A stretch of DNA of 64,000 bases from Fodinibacter sp963730365 (GCA_963730365.1 CAVSRM010000006.1:1-64000), one strand, 5' to 3'; shown: positions 25,090 through 34,342, numbered from the stretch's first letter. Translations and numbers: made by a program. Notes: generated by a model not told the origin, from the letters alone.

Positions 25090-25566
25090 GTGACGACCAA
25101 GGCCGACTTCACCCAGGACGAGTGGACCCGAGTGGTCCGTGCACCGTTCGTGGCCGGACTGGCGATCTCCCTGGCCGACCCGGGTGGTCCCATCGAGATG
25201 GCCAAGGAGTCGATGGCGACGATGAGGAGCGCCACCAACCCCCCGAGCCGCGAACAGCTGCTCAGCGAGGTCGCCCTGGAGATCCAGGCAATGGCGCAGG
25301 CCCACCAGAACCCGGTCAAGGGGTTCAGGCCCGCCGGCCCGAACCCCGGCGAAGGCGTCCTCGAGGAGCTCCGCGGGGTCGTCGCGATCATCGCGGCGAA
25401 GGCCTCCGCGGAGGAGGCGTCGGCGTTCGGAGCATGGCTCGTGGTGGCCGCGCAGGCCGCGGCCGACGCCGCCAAGGACGGTGGCTTCATGGGCTTCAAG
25501 GCCCAGCAGGTCAGCGACCGCGAGCAGGCGATGATCGACCAGGTGAAGGCGGTCGTCGGCGGCTGA
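25090..25566 (+). CDS. Conserved hypothetical protein, mainly helical
   Basis: This 158-residue soluble protein begins TTKADFTQDEW and contains SLADPGGPIEMAKESMATM and ALEIQAMAQAHQNPVKGF. It resembles small actinobacterial proteins of unknown function; I do not recognise a named domain. It is alanine-rich in the second half (VVAAQAAADAAKDGG). The GTG at 25090 follows AGGA by about 5 nt. The SMP-30-like gene begins 21 bases later but has its own likely promoter. Confidence 0.6.
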   Translation: MTTKADFTQDEWTRVVRAPFVAGLAISLADPGGPIEMAKESMATMRSATNPPSREQLLSEVALEIQAMAQAHQNPVKGFRPAGPNPGEGVLEELRGVVAIIAAKASAEEASAFGAWLVVAAQAAADAAKDGGFMGFKAQQVSDREQAMIDQVKAVVGG

Positions 25567-25574
25567 GCCGGGGG

Positions 25575-25580
25575 TACCGT
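25575..25580 (+). promoter_or_regulatory. -10 hexamer TACCGT of the SMP-30-like gene
   Basis: TACCGT lies 7 nt before the ATG at 25588. This makes the ATG, rather than the in-frame GTG at 25579, the likely leaderless start. Confidence 0.5.
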
Positions 25581-25587
25581 GTCAGCC

Positions 25588-26535
25588 ATGCCGCAGCCGC
25601 TCTCGATCGTGCCCATTCCCGGACCCGGCGCCGAGGACGTGCTCGTCGCTCCGGACGGCCGGGTGTGGACCGGCACGGCAGACGGCGCCATCCACGTGCA
25701 CGACCCGGAGACCGGCAGCACGACGACCGTCGCGGTGACGGGCGGGCGGCCCCTCGGGCTCGAGAACCTCCCCGACGGACGCGTCCTCGTCTGCGACGCG
25801 CACCGCGGCCTCCTCGCCCTCGACCCCCAGTCGGGAGACCTCGAGACGCTGCTCACTGACGTCGAGGGCTGGCGGATGATGTTCTGCAACAACGCGGCCG
25901 TCGCGCCTGACGGCACGATCTGGTTCACCGACAGCAGCCGGAAGTGGTCGATCGAGGACTGGAAGAACGACCTCATCGAGCACACCTGCACGGGCCGCCT
26001 CCTGCGCCGCAGGCCCGACGGCACCGTCGACACGGTGCTCGACGGACTCGCCTTCGCCAACGGGGTGGCCCTCCTGCCGGATGCGAGCGCGGTGCTCGTC
26101 GCGGAGACCGGAACCCGCACCATCCGGCGGGTCACGCTCACTGCCGACGGTGAGCCGGGGGCCTCGTCGGTCTTCGTCGAGGAGCTGCCCGGCCACCCCG
26201 ACAACATCGCCCTCGGCAGCGACGGCCTCGTGTGGGTCACCATCGCGTCCCCGACCGACCGCACCCTGGCGCTCCTGCAGAAGAGCCCGGGCGCACTGCG
26301 CGGTCTGGCGCGTCGGCTGCCCGAGCGGTTCAAGCCGACGCCCAAGCGCACCGCCCGCGTGATGGCCATCGACCCCTCCGGTCGCACGGTGCACGACCTC
26401 GATTTCGACGCGACGCGATGGCACCTCGCAACCGGGGTGCGCGAGCACGGCGGACGGGTGTGGCTCGGAAGCCTCGTGGAGCCCGCGATCGCCGTGGGCG
26501 ACGTGCCCGCCGCGTCGGGTCAGGCTCGTTCGTAG
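25588..26535 (+). CDS. SMP-30/gluconolactonase-like six-bladed beta-propeller
   Basis: This 315-residue protein shows repeated blade motifs: EDVLVAPDGRVWTGTADG, MMFCNNAAVAPDGTIWFTD, LAFANGVALLPDASAVLVAE and LPGHPDNIALGSDGLVWVT. This is the pattern of strictosidine-synthase and SMP-30-like hydrolases. Members are metal-dependent lactonases or esterases; the substrate is unknown. There is no signal peptide, so it is probably cytoplasmic. The 3' end overlaps the convergent folA by 16 bases. Confidence 0.75.
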   Translation: MPQPLSIVPIPGPGAEDVLVAPDGRVWTGTADGAIHVHDPETGSTTTVAVTGGRPLGLENLPDGRVLVCDAHRGLLALDPQSGDLETLLTDVEGWRMMFCNNAAVAPDGTIWFTDSSRKWSIEDWKNDLIEHTCTGRLLRRRPDGTVDTVLDGLAFANGVALLPDASAVLVAETGTRTIRRVTLTADGEPGASSVFVEELPGHPDNIALGSDGLVWVTIASPTDRTLALLQKSPGALRGLARRLPERFKPTPKRTARVMAIDPSGRTVHDLDFDATRWHLATGVREHGGRVWLGSLVEPAIAVGDVPAASGQARS

Positions 26536-26987
26536 ACCACTCGGGACCATCCGTCGTGCGGGTCGCGGGCGACCTCGTGCCAGTCGCCCCGGTCCCACGT
26601 CGGGAACCACGTGTCGCCCTCGGGCGTCGCCGCCACCTCGGTGATGATCATCCGGTGGGCGAAGGGGATCGCCTCGGCATACACCTGGGCACCGCCGGCG
26701 ACGAACACCTCGTCGGCGGGGCCGGCGAGCGAGACGGCCTCGGCGAAGGAGTGCGCGCTCTCGACGTCCGGGTGGTGCCAGGACGGATCCCGGGTGACGA
26801 CGATCGTCCGACGACCCGGCAGCGCACGCCCGATGGACTCGAAGGTGCGGCGCCCGACGACGAGCGCGTGCCCCATCGTCGTCGCCTTGAAGTGTGCCAG
26901 CTCCTCGGGCAGGTGCCAGGGCATGGCGTCATCGCGCCCGATGACGCCGTTCGAGGCCACCGCGGCGATGAGGGAGATGCGGGTCAT
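26520..26987 (-). CDS. folA: Dihydrofolate reductase
   Basis: This 155-residue enzyme begins ISLIAAVASNGVIGRDDAMPWHLPEEL with the substrate-binding DD-x3-W region, followed by GRRTFESIGRALPGR (NADPH binding), VFVAGGAQVYAEAI and DTWFP. It reduces dihydrofolate to tetrahydrofolate, replacing the folate oxidised by ThyA. It lies 10 bases after thyA in a two-gene operon and overlaps the convergent SMP-30-like gene at its 3' end. Confidence 0.95.
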   Translation of the reverse strand: MTRISLIAAVASNGVIGRDDAMPWHLPEELAHFKATTMGHALVVGRRTFESIGRALPGRRTIVVTRDPSWHHPDVESAHSFAEAVSLAGPADEVFVAGGAQVYAEAIPFAHRMIITEVAATPEGDTWFPTWDRGDWHEVARDPHDGWSRVVYERA

Positions 26988-26997
26988 CGTGTGCTCC

Positions 26998-27807
26998 TCA
27001 GACGGCGATCGGGGCCTTGATCGCGGGATGGGACTGGTAGCCGACCAGCTCGAAGTCGGCGAGGTCGAAGTCGTCGATGTGGCTCTTCGGCGTGATGGTC
27101 ATGGTGGGCAGCGGCAACGGGTCGCGGGTGAGCTGGAGCCGGGCCTGCTCCAGGTGGTTCGAGTACAGGTGCGCGTCGCCGAGGGTGTGCACGAAGTGCC
27201 CCGCGCGCAGGCCGGTGAGCTGGGCGACCATCATCGTCAGTAGAGCGTAGGAGGCGATGTTGAACGGGACACCGAGGAAGACGTCGGCCGAGCGCTGGTA
27301 GAGCTGGCAGTCCAGGTGTGCCGGTCCGCCGTCCTGCGCGGGGCGCACGTAGAACTGGAACATCGCGTGGCAGGGCGGCAGCGCCATCTCGTCGACCTCC
27401 GCGACGTTCCAGGCCGAGACGATGTGGCGCCTGCTGTCGGGAGTGCTGCGGATCGACGCGATGACCTTGGAGATCTGGTCGATGTGCTGCCCGTCGGGAG
27501 TGGGCCACGAGCGCCACTGGTGGCCGTAGACCGGCCCGAGCTCGCCGTGCTCGTCGGCCCACTCGTCCCAGATGGTGATTCCCCGCTCCTGCAGCCAGCG
27601 CACGTTGGTGTCACCGCGCAGGAACCACAGCAGCTCGCCGATGATCGAGCGCAGGTGCAGCCGCTTGGTCGTCACCACGGGGAACCCCTCGGAGAGGTCG
27701 AACCGCATCTGGTGGCCGAACACACTGCGGGTGCCGGTGCCCGTGCGGTCGGACTTCTCGACTCCGGATGTGAGGACGTGGTCGAGCAGGTCGAGGTACT
27801 GGCGCAC
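26998..27807 (-). CDS. thyA: Thymidylate synthase
   Basis: This 269-residue classical ThyA has KSDRTGTGTRSVFG, GHQWRSW, the catalytic LPPCHAMFQFYV with C146, and SADVFLGVPFNIASYA. It methylates dUMP to dTMP using methylene-tetrahydrofolate. folA follows in the same operon. The GTG at 27807 is 6 nt from a TAGGCT -10 on the minus strand, so the transcript is probably leaderless. The gene is divergent from dapA across a 40-base gap. Confidence 0.95.
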   Translation of the reverse strand: MRQYLDLLDHVLTSGVEKSDRTGTGTRSVFGHQMRFDLSEGFPVVTTKRLHLRSIIGELLWFLRGDTNVRWLQERGITIWDEWADEHGELGPVYGHQWRSWPTPDGQHIDQISKVIASIRSTPDSRRHIVSAWNVAEVDEMALPPCHAMFQFYVRPAQDGGPAHLDCQLYQRSADVFLGVPFNIASYALLTMMVAQLTGLRAGHFVHTLGDAHLYSNHLEQARLQLTRDPLPLPTMTITPKSHIDDFDLADFELVGYQSHPAIKAPIAV

Positions 27808-27813
27808 GCCGTG

Positions 27814-27819
27814 AGCCTA
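27814..27819 (-). promoter_or_regulatory. -10 hexamer TAGGCT of thyA-folA
   Basis: On the minus strand, TAGGCT is 6 nt upstream of the thyA GTG. It lies in the same 40-base gap as the dapA promoter, so the two promoters share sequence. Confidence 0.5.
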
Positions 27820-27834
27820 CCGGTGGCCACGGAC

Positions 27835-27840
27835 TACCCT
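27835..27840 (+). promoter_or_regulatory. -10 hexamer TACCCT of dapA
   Basis: TACCCT lies 7 nt before the dapA ATG at 27848 and no ribosome-binding site is present. It is the same hexamer and spacing as upstream of 11547 and 15105. Confidence 0.55.
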
Positions 27841-27847
27841 TGGGCCC

Positions 27848-28735
27848 ATGACGACCACCCCGTTCGGCCGCGTCCTCACCGCCATGGTGACCCCCATGTC
27901 AGCCGGGGGCGAGATCGACGAGGCAGGGGTCGACTCCCTGGTCGAACACCTCATCGACACCGAGCACGACGGAATCGTCGTCAACGGCACGACGGGTGAG
28001 TCCTCGACGCTCACCGACGACGAGAGCATCGAGATGGTGCGCCGCGTCGTCGAGCAGTCCGACGGACGCGCACGAGTCGTCGCCGGGTGCGGTTCCAACG
28101 ACACCGCCCACGCGGTCGCGATGGCCGGCCGGGCCGCCGACGCCGGTGCCGACGCGCTGCTCGTCGTCTCGCCCTACTACAACAAGCCGACCCAGGCCGG
28201 TGTCATCGCGCACTGCAACGCCGTGGCCGACGCGACCGACCTGCCGGTGATGCTCTACGACATCCCGGCGCGCACCGGCATCCCCTTCGCCACGGAGACC
28301 CTCATCACCCTCGCCGAGCACCCGCGCATCGTCGCGTTCAAGGACGCCAAGGGTGACCTGTGGGCGACCACGCAGGTGCTGGCCGACACCGACCTGCTCC
28401 TGTTCAGCGGCGAGGACGCGCTCACCCTCCCGTTGCTCGCCATCGGTGCCGTGGGCACCGTCTCCGTCGTCGGCCACGTCGCGGGCGCCCGGTACGCAGC
28501 CATGGTCGCCGCCGTCGACCGCGGGGACCTCGCCGAGGCGCGGGCCATCCACGAGGCGCTCGTGCCGGTGGTCGAGGCCGTCATGAACACCAGCCAGGGA
28601 GCGATCATGGCCAAGGCCGCACTCGTCGAGCTCGGGATCATCGAGTCGGCTGCGGTCCGCCTCCCCCTCGTGGAGTCCCCGCCCGAGCACCTCGAGAAGC
28701 TGCGCACGGCGCTCGTGACCGTCGCCGGCCGATGA
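27848..28735 (+). CDS. dapA: 4-hydroxy-tetrahydrodipicolinate synthase
   Basis: This 295-residue TIM-barrel aldolase has NGTTGESSTL (residues 46-55), SPYYNKPTQ, the catalytic Y137 in LYDIPARTG, and Schiff-base K165 in VAFKDAKGD. It condenses pyruvate with aspartate semialdehyde, the first committed step to lysine and diaminopimelate. Its stop overlaps the start of the RNase J gene by four bases (ATGA), a pairing common in actinobacteria. Confidence 0.95.
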   Translation: MTTTPFGRVLTAMVTPMSAGGEIDEAGVDSLVEHLIDTEHDGIVVNGTTGESSTLTDDESIEMVRRVVEQSDGRARVVAGCGSNDTAHAVAMAGRAADAGADALLVVSPYYNKPTQAGVIAHCNAVADATDLPVMLYDIPARTGIPFATETLITLAEHPRIVAFKDAKGDLWATTQVLADTDLLLFSGEDALTLPLLAIGAVGTVSVVGHVAGARYAAMVAAVDRGDLAEARAIHEALVPVVEAVMNTSQGAIMAKAALVELGIIESAAVRLPLVESPPEHLEKLRTALVTVAGR

Positions 28736-30417
28736 GCCACCCGCACCCCGAGCTGCAGGCCCCCGCCCCGCTCGTCGAGGGTGGCGTGCGCGTCGTTCCG
28801 CTCGGTGGCCTCGGCGAGGTCGGGCGCAACATGACCGTGATCGAGCACGAGGGGCAGCTGCTCGTCATCGACTGCGGGGTGCTCTTCCCCGACGACCACC
28901 ACCCCGGCATCGACCTGATCCTCCCGGACTTCGAGTACATCGAGGACCGGCTCGACACGGTCCAGGCGATCGTCCTCACCCACGGTCACGAGGACCACAT
29001 CGGTGCGGTCCCCTATCTGCTGCGGCTCAGGCCGGACATCCCGGTGGTCGGGTCCCGGCTCACCCTCGCGCTCATCGGGGCCAAGCTCAAGGAACACCGC
29101 ATCACGCCCCGGACGCTCGAGGTGAGGGAGGGGGGCATCGAGCGACTGGGGGCGTTCGAGTGCGAGTTCGTCGCGGTCAACCACTCCATCCCCGACGCGC
29201 TGGCCGTGTGCGTGCGCACCTCCGGGGGCACCCTGCTGCACACCGGCGACTTCAAGATGGACCAGCTGCCGCTCGACGGCCGGATCACCGACCTGCGCGC
29301 GTTCGCCCGGCTGGGTGAGGCCGGCGTCGACCTCTTCCTCACGGACTCCACGAACGCCGAGGTCCCCGGCTTCACGACACCCGAGCGGGAGATCGCGCCG
29401 GCGATCGACCGGGTCTTCCGGGAGTCGGAGCGCCGGATCATCGTCGCGTGCTTCTCCTCGCACGTGCACCGGGTGCAGCAGGTGTTCGACGCCGCAGCAC
29501 GGTCCGGGCGGAAGGTCGCGATGATCGGTCGCTCGATGGTCCGCAACATGGGCATCGCGGCCGACCTGGGCTACCTCCACGTGCCCGACGGTGTCCTCGT
29601 CGACATCAAGAAGCTCGACGACCTCACCGACGACGAGGTGGTGCTCGTGTGCACGGGCTCCCAGGGCGAGCCGATGGCGGCCCTGTCCCGGATGGCGAAC
29701 CGGGACCACCGGATCGAGGTGGGGCCCGGTGACACCGTCCTGCTCGCGTCCTCGCTCATCCCCGGCAACGAGAACGCCGTGTACCGGGTGATCAACGGCC
29801 TGATGCGCCTGGGCGCCACGGTCGTCCACCAGGGCAACGCCACGGTGCACGTCTCGGGCCACGCCAGTGCCGGCGAGCTCATGTACTGCTACAACATCGT
29901 CAAGCCGCGCAACGTCATGCCGGTCCACGGGGAGTGGCGACACCTCACCGCCAACGCCGAGCTCGCCGTCCTCACCGGTGTGTCGCGGGAGCGGGTCGTC
30001 GTCGTCGAGGACGGGGTCGTCGTCGACCTGGTCGACGGGGAGGTCGCGGTGGCCGGGGCGGTGCCCGGTGGCTACGTCTACGTCGACGGGTCCTCGGTCG
30101 GTGACGCCGACGAGACCCTGCTCAAGGACCGCAGGATCCTGCGTGACGAGGGGTTCGTCTCGGTCATCGTCGTGATCGACTCGACCACCGGGAAGATCAT
30201 CGCCGGGCCGGAGATCACGGCCCGCGGCTTCGTGGAGGACGAGGTCGTCTTCGACGACATCCTTCCCCAGCTCACCCAGACCCTGGACGAGGCTGTTGCC
30301 GGAGGGGTCACCGACGCCTACCAGCTCCAGCAGGTCATCCGCCGCTCGGTGGGGAGCTGGGTCGGTCGCACGATCCGGCGTCGACCGATGATCATCCCCA
30401 CCGTCATCGAGGCCTGA
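28732..30417 (+). CDS. rnj: Ribonuclease J
   Basis: This 561-residue metallo-beta-lactamase/beta-CASP nuclease has GGLGEVGRNM, the metal-binding THGHEDHIGAV (residues 83-93), TGDFKMDQ and the beta-CASP segments SHVHRVQQ and VCTGSQGEP. VHVSGHASAGELM and MPVHGEWRHL follow. It has 5'-3' exonuclease and endonuclease activity in RNA decay and rRNA maturation. The ATG at 28732 overlaps the dapA stop, which argues against longer N-termini. The C-terminal domain ends RRRPMIIPTVIEA. Confidence 0.93.
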   Translation: MSHPHPELQAPAPLVEGGVRVVPLGGLGEVGRNMTVIEHEGQLLVIDCGVLFPDDHHPGIDLILPDFEYIEDRLDTVQAIVLTHGHEDHIGAVPYLLRLRPDIPVVGSRLTLALIGAKLKEHRITPRTLEVREGGIERLGAFECEFVAVNHSIPDALAVCVRTSGGTLLHTGDFKMDQLPLDGRITDLRAFARLGEAGVDLFLTDSTNAEVPGFTTPEREIAPAIDRVFRESERRIIVACFSSHVHRVQQVFDAAARSGRKVAMIGRSMVRNMGIAADLGYLHVPDGVLVDIKKLDDLTDDEVVLVCTGSQGEPMAALSRMANRDHRIEVGPGDTVLLASSLIPGNENAVYRVINGLMRLGATVVHQGNATVHVSGHASAGELMYCYNIVKPRNVMPVHGEWRHLTANAELAVLTGVSRERVVVVEDGVVVDLVDGEVAVAGAVPGGYVYVDGSSVGDADETLLKDRRILRDEGFVSVIVVIDSTTGKIIAGPEITARGFVEDEVVFDDILPQLTQTLDEAVAGGVTDAYQLQQVIRRSVGSWVGRTIRRRPMIIPTVIEA

Positions 30418-30594
30418 CCGCCCGGGGCGACGGCCCGGCATCCGGGTGGAGAGGGGAAGCCCGAGGTTCACCGGGGTTGCGAACCCTTGCGATGCGCCCG
30501 GTTGCCTCATGGGGCGGAAAAGCTGGACGGGGTGGGGGGCAAATGTGGTGCCGCCGTGCCGCGTGTGACGCGTGAGTCCGGTGTGACTCTCGCG

Positions 30595-30600
30595 TAGCCT
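30595..30600 (+). promoter_or_regulatory. -10 hexamer TAGCCT of ftsK
   Basis: TAGCCT is 6 nt before the ATG at 30607. The 190-base gap after the RNase J gene has no other clear signal except this promoter. Confidence 0.5.
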
Positions 30601-30606
30601 GCGACC

Positions 30607-33315
30607 ATGGTGACTCGTACGTCCTCCACCTCGCGCAAGCGTGGGGCGCCCACTCGTCCCGCGACGCGCAAGCCGGCAGCCCGATCGGGCGCGCGCAAGG
30701 GCAGCACACGTTCCGGAGGTCTACCGCTGCCGCTGCGCGCGGTCCAGACCACGTGGATGGGCCTGGCCCACGCGACCGGCGCGATGGCCCGCAAGGTCGG
30801 CGACACCGGCCGCGACCTCGAGCCGGAGCACCGCCGCGACGGGATCGGCCTGCTGCTCATCGCGCTCGCCGTCGTCGTGGCCGCACGCGAGTGGTGGGGG
30901 CTGTCCGGGTCGGTGGGCACCGTCGTGCACGCCGTCGTCGCCGGCACCTTCGGCAAGATCGGCTACGCCGTCCCGCTGGTGCTTCTCGCCTTCGGCATCC
31001 GGATGCTCCGCAAGCCCGGGGACGACGCCGCCACCTCCCGGATGGCCGTCGGCACCACCGCCCTGGCCTTCTCGGCCTGCGGCCTCGCCCACGTCTCGGC
31101 CGGCATCCCGACCCCACCCGAGGGCGCGGACGGGATGCGCGCGGCCGGTGGCATCATCGGGTTCCTCGCCTCCAGCCCGCTCGAGGCCGCCGTGTCGGTC
31201 TACGGCACCGTGCCGCTGCTCCTGCTCCTCGGGCTGTTCGGCCTGCTCGTCCTCACCGCCACCCCGTTGAACCAGGTGCCCACGCGGCTGCGCCAGGGCA
31301 TCGACCGCCTCACCGGGCACCAGCCGGAGCCGACCGACAGCGATGCTCCCACGTCGGCCTCACCGGCACGTCGCCGGCGGAAGGCCGCCGAGCCCGAGGG
31401 GCCGCGGCCCGGCGACGAGCCCTTCGAGCAGGCGGCCGTCGTCGACCCCGGCACCGGTCGACGGCTGCGCCCCGGTCAGAAGCGGCCCGCCCCCGCACCG
31501 GCTCCTGCCTCCGGCGGCGACGCCACGGCCACGGGCGGGCCGGCAGCCCGCGGGCCCGTCCCGGAGCGGGTGCCCCTGGAGGCCCCGCCGACCAACCCGC
31601 TCCCGCAGCGCGTCGAGCAGCTCTCGCTGGCCGGCGACATCACCTACACCCTTCCCGACGCCGCCCTGCTCGAGCCGGGGAGCCCGCACAAGGCGCGCAG
31701 CGCGGCGAACGACCGGGTGGTCGAGTCCCTCACCACGGTGCTCGACCAGTTCGAGATCGACGCGCAGGTCACGGGTTTCTCCCGAGGCCCCACGGTCACC
31801 CGCTACGAGGTCGAGCTCGGCCCGGGCATCAAGGTCGAGCGGGTGACGGCCCTCTCGAAGAACATCGCGTATGCCGTCGCCTCGGCCGACGTCCGGATCC
31901 TCAGCCCGATTCCGGGCAAGTCCGCCATCGGCATCGAGATCCCCAACACCGACCGCGAGAAGGTCAGCCTCGGCGACGTGCTGCGAAGCCAGGTCGCACG
32001 GGGCACCGACCACCCGATGGTCATGGGCGTGGGCAAGGACGTCGAGGGTGGCTACGTCATCGCCAACCTCGCCAAGATGCCGCACCTCCTCGTCGCAGGG
32101 GCCACGGGTGCGGGCAAGAGCAGCTTCGTCAACTCGCTCATCACCTCCATCCTCATGCGCTCGACGCCGGACGAGGTGCGCCTCGTGCTCGTCGACCCCA
32201 AGCGGGTCGAGCTCACGGCCTACGAGGGAGTGCCGCACCTCATCACCCCGATCATCACCAACCCCAAGAAGGCGGCCGAGGCGCTCCAGTGGGTGGTGCG
32301 CGAGATGGACACCCGCTACGACGACCTGGCCGCGTTCGGCTTCAAGCACATCGACGAGTTCAACAAGGCGGTCAAGGCCGGCAAGGTCACGCCGCTGCCC
32401 GGCTCCGAGAGGGTCATCGCCCCGTACCCCTACCTCCTCGTGGTCGTCGACGAGCTGGCCGACCTCATGATGGTCGCCCCCCGGGACGTCGAGGAGTGCA
32501 TCGTCCGGATCACCCAGCTCGCGCGGGCCGCGGGGATCCACCTCGTGCTCGCGACCCAGCGACCCAGCGTCGACGTCGTCACCGGGCTGATCAAGGCCAA
32601 CGTGCCCTCCCGGATGGCCTTCGCGACCTCGAGCCTGTCCGACTCACGAGTCGTGCTCGACCAGCCGGGAGCGGAGAAGCTCATCGGCCAGGGCGACGCG
32701 CTGTTCCTGCCGATGGGCGCGAGCAAGCCGATGCGCGTGCAGGGCGCGTGGGTCACCGAGTCGGAGATCCACGCGGTCGTCACGCACGTCACCGAGCAGC
32801 TCAAGCCCCGGTACCGCGAGGACGTCACGGTCACCGCGCCGAAGAAGCAGGTGGACGACGACATCGGCGATGACCTCGACCTGCTCCTGCAGGCCACCGA
32901 GCTCGTCGTGACGACCCAGTTCGGGTCGACCTCGATGCTCCAGCGCAAGCTGCGCGTGGGGTTCGCCAAGGCGGGTCGGCTCATGGACCTCCTGGAGTCC
33001 CGGGGCGTCGTGGGGCCGTCCGAGGGATCCAAGGCCCGTGACGTGCTCGTCAAGGCCGACGACCTCCCGACGACCCTCGCCCTCATGCGGGGCGACGAGG
33101 TGCCCGAGCCGACGGAGGCGGTGTACGACGCGGCCGCGTCCGAGCGCTCGGCTCCGGTCACGGACACCTCGACCGACGACACCTCCGAGGTCGCGGTGCT
33201 CGGCTACGGCGGGGACGCCGTCGCCGCGGACCTGGACGCCTACGAGACGGCAGCCGAGTGGGACGACGATGACACGGCCGGCGAGGACGCCTGGGACCTC
33301 ACCGGTCGTCGCTGA
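30607..33315 (+). CDS. ftsK: DNA translocase FtsK/SpoIIIE
   Basis: This 902-residue protein has a basic N-terminal tail and four membrane segments within residues 75-215, then a Pro/Ala-rich linker (about 235-330). The motor has FSRGPTVTRYEVELGPG, the Walker A loop GATGAGKSS (near 498-506), LVLVDPKRVELTAYEGVPHL and YLLVVVDELADLMM. The C-terminal winged-helix gamma domain (QFGSTSMLQRKLRVGFAKAG) reads polar chromosome motifs. It pumps chromosome ends across the division septum. An acidic tail closes it. It is preceded by its own promoter and its 3' end overlaps the convergent MauE-type gene by 17 bases. Confidence 0.95.
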   Translation: MVTRTSSTSRKRGAPTRPATRKPAARSGARKGSTRSGGLPLPLRAVQTTWMGLAHATGAMARKVGDTGRDLEPEHRRDGIGLLLIALAVVVAAREWWGLSGSVGTVVHAVVAGTFGKIGYAVPLVLLAFGIRMLRKPGDDAATSRMAVGTTALAFSACGLAHVSAGIPTPPEGADGMRAAGGIIGFLASSPLEAAVSVYGTVPLLLLLGLFGLLVLTATPLNQVPTRLRQGIDRLTGHQPEPTDSDAPTSASPARRRRKAAEPEGPRPGDEPFEQAAVVDPGTGRRLRPGQKRPAPAPAPASGGDATATGGPAARGPVPERVPLEAPPTNPLPQRVEQLSLAGDITYTLPDAALLEPGSPHKARSAANDRVVESLTTVLDQFEIDAQVTGFSRGPTVTRYEVELGPGIKVERVTALSKNIAYAVASADVRILSPIPGKSAIGIEIPNTDREKVSLGDVLRSQVARGTDHPMVMGVGKDVEGGYVIANLAKMPHLLVAGATGAGKSSFVNSLITSILMRSTPDEVRLVLVDPKRVELTAYEGVPHLITPIITNPKKAAEALQWVVREMDTRYDDLAAFGFKHIDEFNKAVKAGKVTPLPGSERVIAPYPYLLVVVDELADLMMVAPRDVEECIVRITQLARAAGIHLVLATQRPSVDVVTGLIKANVPSRMAFATSSLSDSRVVLDQPGAEKLIGQGDALFLPMGASKPMRVQGAWVTESEIHAVVTHVTEQLKPRYREDVTVTAPKKQVDDDIGDDLDLLLQATELVVTTQFGSTSMLQRKLRVGFAKAGRLMDLLESRGVVGPSEGSKARDVLVKADDLPTTLALMRGDEVPEPTEAVYDAAASERSAPVTDTSTDDTSEVAVLGYGGDAVAADLDAYETAAEWDDDDTAGEDAWDLTGRR

Positions 33316-34342
33316 CCAGTTCGTCGCTGACCAGCTCCGAGGGCTCGTCGACCACTGCTCCCGCGCCCGCAAGGTGTTCGGCGATCTCGGCCACGAACTC
33401 GCGGATGTCGTCCTCGCCGCTGACCGGACCGCCCGCGAGGAGTCCGTCGGCGCCGACGAGCACCGCCGACGGCGCGGGGACACCGAAGGCCTCGCCTGCC
33501 ATGCCGTGGGGGTCGAACCAGGCACGCCCGCGGAGGTACTCGTAGAACTCGACGAGACGCGGTTCGCCCCGGAGGACGGCCTGAACCACGACAGGGTCCA
33601 GCTCGCGGCCCCACTGCTCAAGGTCAGGGCCGATGCGCTGGCACGCTCCACACCCCGGGTTCAGGAAGACGAGGAGGTGCGCGCTCCTCGAGGCGGCCCG
33701 CTCGACGAGCTCGAGCTGTCCTCCATCGGTGAGGACCTGGGCCCGCGGCACCGGACGTCGGACGTACTCGCCGTCCTCGTCGACGGTGATCGGCTCGCGC
33801 CCTGAGTCGACCCCGGCGGGCTCGACGTCCCCGGAGCGCCATGTGACGAGCACGGCGACCGCAGCGGTGAGTGCCGCCATGGCGATCCATCCCAGCGCGG
33901 ACCCCTCTGCGAGGGCCCCGAGGAGGCCGACCCCCTGAGTCCCGGCGACCACGGCCAGCGCGGCGGAGAGGACGAGCGCGAGGTTACGCCAGACGGTGGC
34001 CGCGGAGACCCGGGAGTCGCCGATCGCGCCGAAGCACCCGCAGTCGGCCGGCTCGGGGCGCCGCACCGCTCGGACGACGAGCACGAGGTAGGCGACGAAG
34101 ACCAGCAGGCTGAGGGCGGCGGCCACCACCAGCGCAGGGCCCGTGGCGAGCAGCAGCGACACACCGAGGGCGATCTCCGCCCAGGGCACGAGCCGGCGCA
34201 CGAGGGGGGCGCTCAGGGCACTGGGCACCTCGAGTGAGGTGAAGGCCCGCTCGAGGCTGTCGGGGTCGCGCAGCTTGGCCAGGCCACTGAGGAGCAGGAC
34301 CACGCTGACGGTGAGAACGGGCAGGAGCAGCGGGGACGGCAT
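33299..34342 (-). CDS. MauE/DoxX-like membrane domain fused to a thioredoxin-like domain (second copy)
   Basis: This 347-residue protein has the same design as the one at 11547. A membrane domain with DPDSL and LVPWAEIALG precedes a C101-x-C103 pair in DCGCFGA, then the EYVRRPVP linker, and a thioredoxin-like domain with C231-GA-C234 in LNPGCGACQRI. The cysteine positions match those of the first copy almost exactly. It probably exchanges electrons across the membrane for disulfide chemistry. Unlike the first copy it sits alone, next to a channel-like gene. Its acidic C-terminus overlaps ftsK convergently. The start region lacks a clear TANNNT hexamer. Confidence 0.75.
   Translation of the reverse strand: MPSPLLLPVLTVSVVLLLSGLAKLRDPDSLERAFTSLEVPSALSAPLVRRLVPWAEIALGVSLLLATGPALVVAAALSLLVFVAYLVLVVRAVRRPEPADCGCFGAIGDSRVSAATVWRNLALVLSAALAVVAGTQGVGLLGALAEGSALGWIAMAALTAAVAVLVTWRSGDVEPAGVDSGREPITVDEDGEYVRRPVPRAQVLTDGGQLELVERAASRSAHLLVFLNPGCGACQRIGPDLEQWGRELDPVVVQAVLRGEPRLVEFYEYLRGRAWFDPHGMAGEAFGVPAPSAVLVGADGLLAGGPVSGEDDIREFVAEIAEHLAGAGAVVDEPSELVSDELVSDDR

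Noticed and set aside
25579..25587. GTG at 25579 as start of the SMP-30-like gene
   Set aside because: It falls inside the TACCGT -10 region; the ATG at 25588 lies 7 nt after it.
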